Below, piece after piece: positions 32,270-45,944 of a stretch of 64,000 nucleotides of DNA; within the stretch, counting starts at the first letter, position 1, and the number at the start of each line of letters is the position of its first letter. The DNA is taken from positions 2,419,854-2,483,853 of the forward strand of contig NW_020194684.1 in NCBI RefSeq assembly GCF_002865645.1, in the 5' to 3' direction. The notes under the pieces were generated by a model. It was given only the letters and a program-made list of their open reading frames with translations. It had not been told where the DNA came from and did no database searches. A program made the position numbers and the translations under genes. Source of the stretch: Hyaloscypha bicolor E (Eukaryota; Ascomycota; Leotiomycetes; Helotiales; Hyaloscyphaceae).

Positions 32270-35200
32270 TTCCCGAACTTTATAAAAGCCATTAATTTAT
32301 TTAATTTTATACTATATTTCTTTTTAAAATAAAACTAGTATTTCGGATATAGATATTATATATAAAAGGCCAATATCTTTACTATATAACCTAGAAGAAT
32401 TTATTATTATTTCTATATAATTCTAGACAAGTATTATTTTTTATATAATCTAGCTAGTATTATAGGTTTTATAGAAATCCTAGTATATTAATATTATTAT
32501 TATAAAAACTTTATAAAACTAGAAGGCTATTACTTAATACTAAAGCTAGATATTATACTAGATCTTTATCCTAACTAATTTACTAAATTCTATACTTTAG
32601 CTTATTTCTTACTAGCTTAACTATAATAACCCGTTTAATACTATATTCTTATTTACTATTCTCTAGTATTAATAGAAGTAGTTCCGGATTTACTTAATTT
32701 AGTAAAGAATTCTAGAGCTCTTTTTATAGCTTTTCTATATAAAAAACTGGATATATCTTTATAGTTTCTAGTAGTTTTAAAAGAAATAAGTAGCTATATT
32801 ATTCTAGAATCTCAAATAGGCCCTTTATTTAGTTCCCTAGCTTCTAATTCAAATAATTGGATTTCTAGTATTTTATAATAACTTATATTTTATTCCCAAT
32901 TTTAAAATTAATTAAATAATAGTATTTATTAGCTTATATTATATATTATTCTTATATTTATTTTATATAGCCTTAGGTAAGTTACTATAATTTATATAAT
33001 TAATTTACTAATACTTTAGCTTTATTTCTATTTAGCTTTTCTTTAGGTAAATTAGCTTTAATAAAAGAGTTCTAATCCAGAAAAATATAAGGCTTATAGC
33101 TCTTTTTAGTTATAAATAAAAACTAGCTAATAGTTTTATACTAAAGAAAGGCTTATTAATAATTAATTATAATAACTTATTTATTCTAGTTATTCTAATA
33201 ATAGTTAATATATAAGTATAATCTCTAATTAAAATACTAATTAATAATCTCTATTTATTTATTTATTTGGGAATAATTAGCTATAGAAAGCTTAAGCTTT
33301 ATACTAATTCTTATATAGAATTCGCTCCCAAAATCGGATATAAATTAGAGTTCCTAATCTAATATAATTATTTCTGAAATACTTATTTAGTATATTATAT
33401 AAAATAAAAATAAAGGTACTAATTACTTGGCTATAATTATATCTTATACTAGAATCGTAATTAGGTACTTAAATAAGTAATTTATAAATATAATAACTAT
33501 ATTATAGGCTGATTTGCTTTCTAAATAGCTTTTAAAATTTATAATAATATATTACTAGAAATAATTAGAAACTAGAAAGAAATAAAATAAATCAGGCTTC
33601 TTATTTCTAGATATATATAATCTCCTATAAATATAGTAATTACTATAGTATTAATTAATATTCTTATTTATAAATAGCTAGTAATATTATTTCTTTAATA
33701 ACTAATAGAGCTTTATATATTTAGGATATCTAAAAAGGAATTTATTATATATTTTATAGATTAGGGCAGTTTATAAAAGTAGTCCGGGAATTATTTTGTT
33801 CTTTATAATATAGAGTTTTTTATAATATAAAAGAAGGCTATTTTATAATATCTAGATATTACTTTTAGTTTACGCTATTATATATAGCTTTTCTAAATTC
33901 AATAATATATAATTATCCTATAAGATCTTATTTATAAGTTATAAACTATTATACTTAATAAAGCTTCTAATAATACTTTTATAGAAGCTATTATAGTAAA
34001 GTCTATTAGTAAAGCTTCTAAGAAAATATCTTTTTTTAGGAAAATTATATCTCTAATAGGAATATTCTCTTCCGGAAAGTCTTTAGTATATACTTGGTTT
34101 TTAGAGCCGAATTCTGGATTAAATAAGCTAATCTTATAAAGTATTACTATAAGCTATAAGTTATAAATAATTTCTAGATTAATCTTATTTTAAGGGGAAA
34201 GTACTTGGGTTTATAGCTTCTCCTTAATCTGGCCCTAAGTATTTATTTTATTTTATTTTTATAATAAAGTATTTATTTACTTATTTAATTTTCTAGAATA
34301 ATATATAAGCTTAAAATAATAGCAGAATAAGAGCTTAGCCTATTTAGCTTATTAAAAAGAAAGCTTCTTAATAATTATAAAGTATTTTAAGATATAGTAA
34401 TTAGAATAGATCTTAAAGAAAGTATTCTAAAGGCCCTTTAGTTTAGTTTTCTATTTCTTTAATACTTGTACTATAATAAGTATTTCCTTATTATATATAT
34501 TATAATTAAGTTTTATTAGAAATATAGTTTTGGAAAAATAAGTTATAGGATACTAAAGGCCCATTTCTGGGTCTTATTAAAAAAGTAAGCTAGTAATTAC
34601 TTCTTTAAATATATCTATTTCTATTATTATAGGCAGATCTAGATTATAGTATTATAGAACTAGAATAGAAATTATAGCTTTTTTTTAGATAAATAAAAGC
34701 CTTTTAATATTACTCGAATTATTTAAAGAAAATTCTCTTTTTTATAAATAAAATAAAAAGTCTAGTAATTTGTTTATATTTTCTAATAAAGTATTTATAA
34801 AAGTTATAGAAGCCAAAAAAGAATTATATATTCTTAATTATCTTTAGAGATTACTAGTTATATATTACTTTAATTTTATTAGAATTTATTTTAATACTAA
34901 ATATAGAAATAATAAAGCCCAAATATTTTATATATATAACTTTAAATTCTAATTTCTTAATATTTATTTAGAAACTAATAAAATATAAGTAATATAGTAC
35001 TTTTTATATATATTATTTATACTTTACTAGGTTTTCTAAATAAATAAGAATATTATTAAAATATATTATATAAAAGTTATTTAGATATTTAAAGAATATA
35101 TTATTTATATAATATTAATATATAGCCAGGCTATTTATAAGGCCTTTCTAGAAAATATTGTATTTATATATTTTATAATAAATACGGAATATTATTAGTT

Positions 35201-36639
35201 TCTGAGAATTCGGGTTTATAGCTATATAATAAAAAGCTTAGTAAATATCTAATTTAGTATAAATCTTAGCCTTAGATAATTAATTTAAAGTCTTATTAAT
35301 AAATAAAAAGAGATATTAATTCTTTCGGGTAATATTATTTAAATAATAGAAATTAATATAGAAATATAAACCTCTATTTACTTTTTTTTATAAAAAGAAC
35401 TAATAAAGTAAAAAGAGCCTAACTAGCTTTAATAAAACCTTTAGCTAGATTATTTTCTAAGAAATACTTAATTTCTAGAAGCTCTTAAGTAAACTATTAC
35501 TAGAGAAATTAATATCTAATACTTTTAATTTCTTTTAGGCCTTTAATCTAAATCTTATAATTATATAATCTATAAAAAAGAAAAGTATTAGATTTCTTTT
35601 TAGAGAAAATAGAAGTATATTTCTTAAGTTTCGGGAATAATATTTTCTATAGCTACTAAAGCTTTATTTCTCCCGGTTATTAATTCTCTTAGCTATAAAT
35701 AGTTTCTTTTTTCTGAGCTTTAAGCTTCTTATTAATCTTATAAATAGAAATTTAACTAATAATATTATTTTTTCTCTTAGCTATATAATTAAATATTATA
35801 GAAATAAGAATAGCTAGATCTAATATTTGGTTTTTATTAAGGACCTCTTCTTACTTCTTTAGCTTTTATTTAGGTATTATATTTTAATTAGGCTATAGAA
35901 GCTTCTTTTTTATAGTTTTATATGATTTTCTCTAATTAGTTTAAAGGACAGAAAACTGCTTTAGAATAAAAGGTTTTTAGAAATAGCTTATAATAAAATC
36001 TTATTAATTAGTATCTTTTTAATACTTCTTATTAGGTTACTTCTTTAGCTATTATTATAAAATACTAATAATATAACCGAATTATATAGATTTAGGCTTA
36101 TTTTTTAGCTATATAATCCTATATTTTTTATAATTAACTAGAATATTAATATATATTACTTATTTTCTATTAAGAATAATATTATAATTTTTAAAATTCA
36201 GGATAATTATAGATATATTAATACTTTATTTATTAATTAGAAGTAAGACTTTTATATATTTCTTAGTAAACTTAGCTAGCTTTTTATTAAAACCTTATAT
36301 AATATAAAATAAAAGAAGAAGTTATAGTTCTATTTCTAAGAATTATTTCATAAGCTAAATAAGCTTTATATTAATAAAAATATAACTATTAGCTCTAGTA
36401 TTAATAAGAGAAAAAGACTTGATTCCTAATTTATTTATACTAATAATACAAAATATTATAAGAGTATTTTCTCTTATTAGACAAGTTAAGTTAATTTCTA
36501 CTAAATTCATATTATAAGCCCCTAAAATAAAGACTTTTTTGAAGTACTTATTTCCCGGTTTTATACTAGAATTAGAACTCAAATTCTTTAAATATTTTAT
36601 TAGAATAGTATATTCTAGTAAAATAGAAACTAAGCCTAG
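32270..36639 (-). mobile_element. G2: truncated second Gypsy family
   Basis: A minus-strand Gypsy pol different from that of the E family. It lacks visible LTRs. On the right it is cut by the 3' LTR of the E3/E4 copy at 36640, and the left end is undefined near 32270. It carries protease, RT and integrase in Ty3/Gypsy order. Because the E3/E4 copy sits inside it, it is among the oldest elements here. The rest of it should lie beyond the lost 5' end of E3, outside the readable window. Confidence 0.7.
33100..36639 (-). pseudogene. pol: G2 pol relic (protease, RT, integrase)
   Basis: Minus-strand frames, with TAA/TAG as former Gln. The protease lies in a stop-free stretch to 36355, with SLINTRANSYIFIN in place of the usual ALIDTGAxxxFID, so the catalytic Asp is Asn and the following Gly is Arg. 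The RT catalytic segment is at about 35034-35068 and reads YFNNILIYLENL where (F/Y)xDDILIYS is expected. The integrase core is at about 33570-33200 and still keeps an ILDQ..QFIS segment like (V/I)SDRGPQF. The stop-free stretch begins with a TTG inside the neighbouring LTR (36666), so that apparent start is an artefact. All domain losses are G-to-A type. Confidence 0.75.
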
Positions 36640-36942
36640 TATAGGAAAGAAACTATAATAAGACAAAACCCTATATAAAGTATACCAGAGTATAAAACGT
36701 AACTTAATAATAAAATAATAAGTTAAAAGTATAAATAGTAAAATATAAATAATATATAGTATATAAAAGTATAATTAATTAAATACTTATAAAAAATTAT
36801 TCTTTAAGTTTATAGAAAAACTAGCTTTCTTATATAATTTCTGTAAGTTATATATAAAAGGCTATGGCCTTTACTATATAACCTAAACCTTAAAACCGCC
36901 AAAATAATATAATTTTTAATAAATATAGCCTGCTATATTATA
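36640..36942 (-). repeat. E4 3' LTR
   Basis: A 303-bp inverse copy of the E-family LTR, with ends CTTATA-like (TATAGG inverted) and TATAATATAG. The internal purine tract sits to the right at about 36943-36958. It marks the insertion point into G2, and the flanking bases on the left are CTAG. Confidence 0.9.
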
Positions 36943-38226
36943 TCCGACCTTTTATTTATTTATACTTATTTCCTAAGTACTAAAAATAATTGAAAAATCT
37001 TACTTAAAGTCCAAAATAATAAAATATTCAGAATTCTTTTCTATTAGTTATTCTAATTTCTTCTCTATATATCTAAAATAAGACTTATTATCTTTAAATA
37101 GTTTTATTTCATACTTTTATACTTATTTAAAGGTAATCCAAACCTGCTTAGCTATATTCTTATACTAAATCCAATATAGTTCTCTATATTAATTAGTATT
37201 TGCCTTTAATTATTACTTAATTTCCGCTTTTACTACTAGGTATTAAAAAAGCTTATTATAGTAAATCATATTATAAATTATACTAATATACTCTAAATAA
37301 ATAGCTTCTTTAAATTTTGTATTATCTATTATATTCTTAAATTAGCCTTTAATAAAAGAGAAAAGCTCTAGATAAGAGGCTTTAATAACCTTATAAGAAA
37401 CTTCATTTTCATATATTCTATTCTTAATAGTAATTAGACTTATTAGAACTATAGTAAAAGGCCTATTAAATAGTAAATTATTATTAAGCTATTCTTTAAC
37501 TTATATATTATTTAAGAATTAATACTTTTTTATAATTTCAGACTTATAAATTACCTAGCTAAAGGTATTTATTTATCTAGTTAAATAGATTATATTCGGA
37601 GTCTTTTTTCCTATTATCTTTAGTAAATACTCGCCTATTTCCTTAGCTATTTCCGGCTCAAATTTATTAGAAATAGAGAAGTAATTAATATTTTTAAAAA
37701 ACTTCTTATTAAAGATAATAGCCTTCTTATAATTTATAAGAAAAATATAGCTAATATTCTAATACTCTTTATTAAGGTAAAATTTACTATTTAAAGCTTT
37801 AGTAGTAGCCAGATCTTTAGTATTACCTTTATACTAATTATAATTAACGTGTCTAGAAGTAAAGTATCTAGCTAGCTAAGAGTAAGTAACTAGGTAAATA
37901 GAATACTTATTTAATATCTTATAAAATCCGAGCCATATTAATAAATCTGCTATTAAGAATTAAGAGACTAAGGTAAAGTAGCTATTATTAAGATCTTTAT
38001 ATATTAATATATTTTTTTTTTTAGAAATAGAACTATAGTATTTCTATTTCCTTTATTAAGAGTTCTTGAATACTAAATTTCTTAATCTATTTTAGGTAAT
38101 TCTTTTTATAAATATAGCTATTAGTACCTAAATTAGTAATACTAGACTCAGGAATAGAAACTATAATATTAAATTAGAGCTATAGGTAAGAGCAAAATTA
38201 ATTAGAAATATAATATTTATATTTAT
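36640..38226 (-). mobile_element. E4: 3' half of a minus-strand E-family copy
   Basis: Contains the 3' LTR (36640-36942) and, to its right, the 3' part of the extra ORF in inverse orientation, matching about 22880-24167 of E1. It stops at 38226, the left target repeat of E2, and continues at 57717 as E3. E3 and E4 are therefore one element interrupted by E2. Confidence 0.85.
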
Positions 38227-38529
38227 TATAATATAGCAGGCTATATTTATTAAAAATCATATTATTTTAGCGGTTTTAAGATTTAGGTCATATAATAAAG
38301 GCTATAGTCTTTTATATATAACTTGTAGAAATTATATAAGAAAACTAGTTTTTCTATAAACTTAGAGAATAATTCTTTATAAGTATTTAATTAATTAAGC
38401 TTTTATATACTATATACTATTTATACTTTACTATTTATGCTTTTGATTTATTATTTTACTATTAAATCATGTTTTATACTCTAGTATACTTTATATAGGT
38501 TTTTGTCTTATTATAGTTTCTTTTCTATA
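38227..38529 (+). repeat. E2 5' LTR
   Basis: A 303-bp LTR with the palindrome at 38287-38322. It is preceded by the target repeat TTAT. Confidence 0.9.
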
Positions 38530-39369
38530 TATTTTATAATAAGTAATATAAGAAGAATAGAAACTTTATAATTAAGGTAATATTCTTATAAAGTTCTGAG
38601 AAATATTTATAAGGCAAATTATTAGCTTAGTAAGTTAGGGAAGAAAAGAGCTATTATAATACTTTGAGCCTAAGACTAAAATATTAAGGATATATAAGTA
38701 TTAATCTTAGTATCTTATATTAATTTCTAATATATCTAGTAATTTAAATACGGGTTAGCCATAAGATATAATTACTAGTATAGTATATAAAAGTAATAGA
38801 AATAGAGGCTAATTATAGAAAGAAAAGAAGTAAAGAAAATAGAATAAGAAAAATTATATTAAGATAATATAAATTAGATCTTAGTTAGAATTAGACTTTA
38901 GTATTTGGAAATAAAATTATATTATTAATTTTAGTAGAAAAGCTTATTTCTAAGTCCGGAAAAGATATATGAAAAAGAAAATGCCTTTAATTTTAAATAG
39001 AATAGTAAATAGGAATTAGAAATAAGAATTAAAAAGAAATTAGAAATAAGAAATTATATAAATAAACTAGAGAAGCTTCTAGAAAAAGAAATAAATACTA
39101 AGTAAAGAAATAAAAGAAAATTCAGAAAAGTCAGAAAAATTAGTAAAATTATATTTATTATTTTTATTATTACTTTTAATAGTATTATTAAATATATCTA
39201 GTTTAGTAAAATTAAGGAAAAATATAATAGGTAATAAGCTAATAAAATAGAAGAGAAAATATAAGTAATAGGAATAAAACTAGAAAAGCTATTATCTTAT
39301 TATTACTAATACTAAAATTCAAATCTTAATTATATTTATTATTATTAATTAGTTTCTCTCTAATTCTAG

Positions 39370-40980
39370 TTCCTAAATTAAAAAATATATTTAAACGAAA
39401 AGTTAGCTCTTTAGGAATCTTATTAGTAGAAGTCTCAGGTATAAAAACTTTATAATTAATTATAAAAGAAATTATTAAGATTAATATAACTAAGAATAAA
39501 TATATATTAGTACTAGGTTTAAATCTACTATTTATAAGAGTTCCTAAAGTACTATGGTTTTAGGGAAGTAATATCTCTATATTCTTAAAATAATATATGA
39601 ATATATATAAGAACTATTATATTTCTAATAATATTAAAAAAAAGAGAATTATCTATTATATCTCTTCTATTTATAAAAATTAGATTAAGGCTATACTAAA
39701 ATATTATACTAATAATCCAGAAGATTATTAGGAAACTAAGTTCTTTAAAGCCTTACTAAAAGAATTCCGAAAATATAATTAGGAAATACTTAAAATTAGC
39801 TATAATTTTCTTAATTAAATTATTATATAAACCTAGAATAAAGGAATTTCTTCTAAGTCTTATATTAATATATTTAATAAAATATTAAAAAGTTACTAAA
39901 AAGAAAAGAAATAAATGAAATTACTTAGTATTAAGAATTTATAAGGAAATTATCTATTCTAATAAGAGATTATATTCTTAAAAATATAAACTTCGAGCTT
40001 ATAGATATTTTTACCTATAAATATAGTAAGATATATAAAAAGGTAATAATATTCTATTAGTATAAAGAAAAGAAATACCGTTTTAATATTACTAATAACC
40101 TAGATATATCTAGATTTAGATAAGAATACTTGAATATAATAGTCTATAATATAGTTCCTAAACCAGAAAATAATTATTCTTTACTAGTTCCTTCTATTAT
40201 ACTTTCTAAAGCTACTATAAGTATAAATAAGAAAAGAACCCAGCTTGTAGCTAATTATATAAAACCTACTAAAAGTAGTAAACCTAAGGAAAATAATATT
40301 AACTAGCTAATAAGAAATCTGGAAAAACTATTTATTACTACTATAATTTAAGAGAACTTATAAAAATAACTTAATATAGTTACTATTATAATTCGGAAAG
40401 ATATTTATAGCCTATTTATATAACCTAGTTAACTATAGTAAGTATAATAATATTAATAGCCTAGTAAATATAATTCGGGTTTTTAAGGAAAATATACTAG
40501 AAGTTAAGGTAAAGAATATAGAGAATACTATAGTAGCTATAGTAATTAAGCTAGAATAAGTAAAGAGTCTAGATAATTATATTTTAAAGAAAGTTAGTCT
40601 TAAGTATAATTAGAAAATACTACTTAAGTTAATATAGCCTATAATATAGATCTAGAACTAAAAGAATAAATTTATTATAAATATTATAATAGAAATAAGA
40701 ATAATAATATTAATCCAGAATATATTTATATTTCTTAGTTCTATTACTTACTAATAGAAAAGCTTATAAATTATAAATATATTTACTAATTTAATAAGAG
40801 ATAGTATAAAAGGCTATTTAAGCCTAGATAAGAAAATTTTTCCTTTTTCCTTACTAGTAAATACTAGTAGTTTAACTAAATTATTTTTTAAGTCTAAAGA
40901 AAAGAATTTAATTATAATTTAAATACTTAATCCAAAAATATTTAGAGATTAATAGGAAATACCTAGTTTACTAAGTAAGA
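39370..40980 (+). pseudogene. gag: E2 gag relic
   Basis: Colinear with 6350-7950 of E1, with the same capsid-like region and the same loss of zinc-knuckle Cys/His. It is further degraded by extra TAA codons and small indels. It shares with E1 the phrase GAACTAGCTAACCGGGATCT just after its end. Confidence 0.55.
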
Positions 40981-40999
40981 AAGAGAAAAAGAAACTAGC

Positions 41000-43900
41000 T
41001 AACCGGGATCTATATATAGAAGCAAGTAAGTTATATCTAGAGAATCTAAATAACTGCTTTATCTTAGAGGAAATTATATTAGAATTACTAATATTTCAGG
41101 TTCTGAAATTAATAAATAGTATTAAGATTTAGTTATAAATAGTATTTCTATTAATACTATAATAGGTTTCTTATTAAAAAGAAAGAGAAAAAAATAGAAA
41201 TAACTAAAAAGGTTTTCTAAAAATGAGCCAGAATAAAAGAAAAGCTATTTTATATAAGAAGCTAGAAGAATATTACTTCAAGAAATAATAAATAAGAAGA
41301 CGGCCTAGCTAAGGATATAAATATTAATACTTCCGGAAATAAATAAAACAAATTAGGAATCTAGTATATTCTTAATTATAATAAGTATAAGATTTCTGAA
41401 GTTAATAATATTTTAATAAGATTACTAAAGAAAGTAATTATTTTATTTCTAAAAACTTAGAAAAAAACGAGAATATTTATTAATATCTTAAAAATACCGG
41501 ATCTAGCTACTATATTTTAGAATTAATAAGTTAAGAATAATACTTCCTATTTTATTATTTTATAAATAGGAAATACAATTATATTAAATATAATTAGATA
41601 TATTAGGAGATCTATAGAACTAGTAGCTATAGCTTATATAATAAATAGAATATTTAAGGAATTAGAAATACTAGCTTAGGTACCTAATACTAATAGAATT
41701 ATTTAATTTAAAAATAATAATATTAATATTTAAATATTACTAGCTTATAAATATATTATATAATCTTTATATTTATAATTCGTATTTCGAGGACCTTAAG
41801 AAAGTATTAAATATAAAGAAATAATTAATACTAGAGCTAAAATTAATATTTTCCCTGAAAAGATTTTTAGAAATATTAGTAAAGTAATATATAATACTAT
41901 AGATTATTAAATATCTATTATTACTAGAATAGAATTTGAATTTACAGGAATAGTAAAGCTTAGAGCTAAGATTATAAATAGAGTAAAATATAAAAATACG
42001 TTTTTCCTAATTAAAGAAGCTCTAAAGATCTTACTTAGTTAATTATTCTTAATAAAAATAAAGATAAATATTATATATAGAAGTAATAGTTTATAGAATA
42101 GAAAGTTTACTAATTTTAAAAATAACTAGAATACTTATACTATTATAATTATTTTACCTTTAAAGAATACCGGGAAATAGAAGAAAATAATAGTTTAAAA
42201 GTATTAAGTTTCTAGAGTTAAGGAATTAAGTAATATAAAACAGGAAACTAAAAATAAAAAGAAAAAATAAAGCCTGGTATTATAACTAGTAATAATATTA
42301 GAGGAAATAGAAAAACACTAGGATTTCTTATAAATTCTTTTATTTTGGGTTTAAAAATTCAGGAAATTAATAATATTTTTAGAAAAACTAAAGCAGAAAA
42401 GGCTCTAATTAGAGTATTATTAAGAATAGTTCCGGATTTAATAGAAAAAGAAATAAAAAGAATATTAAATAAAGATATTTCTATAAAAAAAAAAAGTAAT
42501 ATTTCCTAATAATAAAGAAATATATTTCTAAAGCTAAGAAATATAAAACCTAAAACTAGAAAGAATTCTAAAATATATAAGAGCTTAAAAAAAGTATATT
42601 AAAATACTAGATAAAAAAGTACTTTTAATACCTAACTAGAAAGAAACTAAATAAGAAGATTATAAATTCCGGAGATTAAATAAAAAGAATACTAGAGAAA
42701 ATAGCTATAGCTCTTAAAAAAAAGAATAATAACTATAGTTTATTTCTAGTTATAGGAATATATAAAATAAAGAATAAGAAAATTTAACTAGTAAATACTA
42801 ATAATAGAACTAGAAAAGGCCCTAGTAAATATCCGGACTAGTTTAAGAGATCTAAAGCTAGAGAATACTTATAAAAGTATACTAGAAAATATAAAAACTA
42901 CCTTTTACTAAAAATATTAATTATTCTAAAAGAATTATAACTTACTTCGAAATATTTTAAATAATTAGATATTAGTAACTAGCTCTAGGAAAAGAAACTA
43001 GCTATATTTCGAGAATTAATAATTAATTAAGAAGATATAATTATATTTAATTAGAAAGAAATAGGAAAAGTCTATAAGAATATTAGTTTATTTATTCTAA
43101 TTAAAATTATTAAGTATAAAGCCTAATAAGAGAAGAATTTCCTATATCCTAAAGCTCTAGTACTAGTAATAATAAAAATATTATTAGAATATCTAGATTA
43201 TAAAGTTCTTAAGAAATATAATAAATCTTACTAAAATCTATAGTTCTTAATTATAAAAAAAATTACTAGGACTTATAGACTAATTAATATTATTATAAAA
43301 ATGAATTTAGTAATCCTATAAAATACTAACCTATTTCTATTTACTAATAAAATCTCAGAGGAATTTACTAAATATATTTATATTTTTTTAATTAATTTCT
43401 TTTCCAGATATAATTAACTTATACTAGATACTTATAGTAGAGATTTGACTATATTTATAATACCTCTAGAGCTATTAAGAATAACTATATTATCTTAGGG
43501 AACTACTAATTCTATTATATAATTTATATAAGTTATTATAATTATTCTAGAAAATCTATTTCCTAAAATCGCTATATTATTTATTAATAATATTAGAATT
43601 AAGAAACCTTATATAAACTATAATAAGTAGCTTATTTTACCTGAAATTCGGCGTTTTATATTTAAATACTTTTAAAACCTGGATATAACCTTAGATAGAA
43701 TTAAATAAGCTAGAGCTAGTATTAGAGAAAAATCACAGTTGTATTATAATAGTATAATTATTATTAGCTGTATTTATAAAATACTTAGAAAAAGCCTTTT
43801 AAGCTCAGGAATTACTAAGATCTTAAAATAGAAGTATTATAATAATATAACTAAAAATAAGGCATTTATTAGAATTATTATTTATTACTATATTTAGATT

Positions 43901-45944
43901 AAAGGCTTTATAATTATTACTGAATCTATTTACTACTTAATAAAAAAAGATATAACATAGAACTAGAATAATAAATAAAAGCAAGCTATATAAATCCTTT
44001 AAGAAAAGCTTATTATTATTCTAATACTTTATAAATTATATTATAATCTATTAGAAAATTAGGGAATAATTATATTAGTAATAAATACTAGCTTAAATAG
44101 ATAAGGCAGAACTCTTAGTTAATATAATAATAAAGAGAAAAAGAAAATTATATAATATAAGTCTAGAATCTGAAATAATATTAAATAAAGATATAATATT
44201 ACTAAGAGAAAATACTAAAGACTAGTAAAATATCTATAAAAAATATAATTCTAGCTATATAAAATTTATTTTATTCTTAAACTAAATACTAATATACTTA
44301 TTATATAGCTAAGCAAAGTAGCTACGAATCTTCCTAGAGCTCTAATTACTTACTAGCTAGTATAAATTTAACTATTTGGTTTTAAAGTTAAGTATATTAA
44401 AGAAACCAAGTATATTATTACTAATAGATTATTAAGATACTTATAATAAGAAAGAAATACCGAAAATAATAAAAATATTAATAAATAGTTAGTAATAAAG
44501 CTTAATATTATTAGAATAATACTTATTAAACAGAAAGTTTAGTTAAAAGAAGTAGTTCCGATTCGGTTATATAATATCGTTTTAAGGAATCCGACTTTCA
44601 AGCCCTTTATTAGATATTTAAATAATAGTATCTAGTTACTAGAGATTAATAATTAAAGCTTATTATATCTAGAAATAAATTAGTAATATTAAAAAATAAT
44701 AAAATCCGGAAGTTATATAGTAAAAACTATAGCCTTTTATATATAACCTCTAGTAAAATAATAAATAATAATACTAATTCTTATACTTTATTTAATAACC
44801 CGATTATTTTACTAAATTCCTTAGATAATAGCTATTTCGAATAATATTAGAATATTATATAATACTTTATAATACTTTCTAGACTAGAAGAAATATCTAG
44901 AGCCAAGTTTCAAAAGTTAAATAAAGAAGCTTTAAATTATAATATAAGAGATTAATTACTTTAGAAAGTTATATCTAAAATATACTTGCCTTAACTTATT
45001 ATTAATAATTAAGAATAAAGGGAAATTATTATTAAAAAGCTATATAATAAAATTAGATATATTAGAAAAGAAAACACTTTTTACTTAGTAACTAACTATT
45101 ATTACTAGGAAAGTTACTATAACTATATATAAAAGTATATTAATACTTATAAAGTCTATTAATATAAGAGTAAAAAAAGATAAGAAAAAGCTCTATATCT
45201 AATAAAAGCTATACTTCTTTTCTATTATCTTAAGATTAATATAGTTAAATTACTAGACTATAAAGAATATAACTTATTAGTTATTACTAGAAATAACTTC
45301 TCAGAATAAATTAAAGCTAAATCTTTAAAGAACCTAACTAGTAAAAAGATTACTAAGTTTATTTAGAAAGAAATTATTTATAGATATAGTTTATTTAAAT
45401 AGCTTAAAATAAATAATAAATCAGAATTTAAAGAAGTAGTAATTCAGGAACTTAATAAGCTAAGAATTAATAGAATTAAAAAAAGATATTAACTAATTAT
45501 TTAAGTACTTATAATACTTATAATAAATAAAAAGAAGCCTTAAATAGATTTACTATTATATATTCTATTTACTAACTAAGTTACTATATATAAACTAACT
45601 AGATTTATTTCTTTTTATATAATCTATAATAAGAAAGCTATATTACTTATAGAAATATATTTTCTAACCTAGAAAATACTTAAATAAGATAAAGTCTATA
45701 ATAGAAAGATATTTCTAGAAATATATATAAAATAAATATAAATAAGAAATAAAAATATTAAAAAAAACTAGAATAAAGAAAAATAAAAAATACTAAGAAA
45801 GAAAAAAGTAATTTAATACTATTTACTAGATTTATTTAAAACCTATTTCCAAAAAGAATCTAGTTCTTATATATAATATTAAATTAATAAATTAAGATAA
45901 GTTGAGAAATACGAAGCTATTATACTATTAGCTTAGCCTATATA
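41000..45944 (+). pseudogene. pol: E2 pol relic up to the mariner insertion
   Basis: Colinear with E1 pol without the Copia insertion. RT begins after the empty ATAAC site (42937-42941). The 480-bp RT-end segment missing from E1 is present at 44004-44483. The integrase core (about 45250-45490) has the same Asp-to-Asn change as E1 in ITRNNFSEQ. Relative to E1, 16 codons are missing around the segment that precedes the third catalytic residue (near 45478). The frame is cut by the mariner element at 45945; short pieces continue at 47315-47491 and 52638-52850. Confidence 0.7.
44712..44747 (+). repeat. 36-bp near-palindrome in E2 pol
   Basis: The E2 counterpart of 17885-17920, with G at the left-arm position that is A in E1 and two extra G-to-A changes at the centre. 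It supports an ancestral left arm GTTATATAGTAAAGGC. Confidence 0.7.

Noticed and set aside
36355..36666. 103-codon minus-strand open frame as a gene
   Set aside because: It begins with TTG inside the E4 LTR and runs into the G2 protease, so it is a chance fusion of LTR and pol relic.
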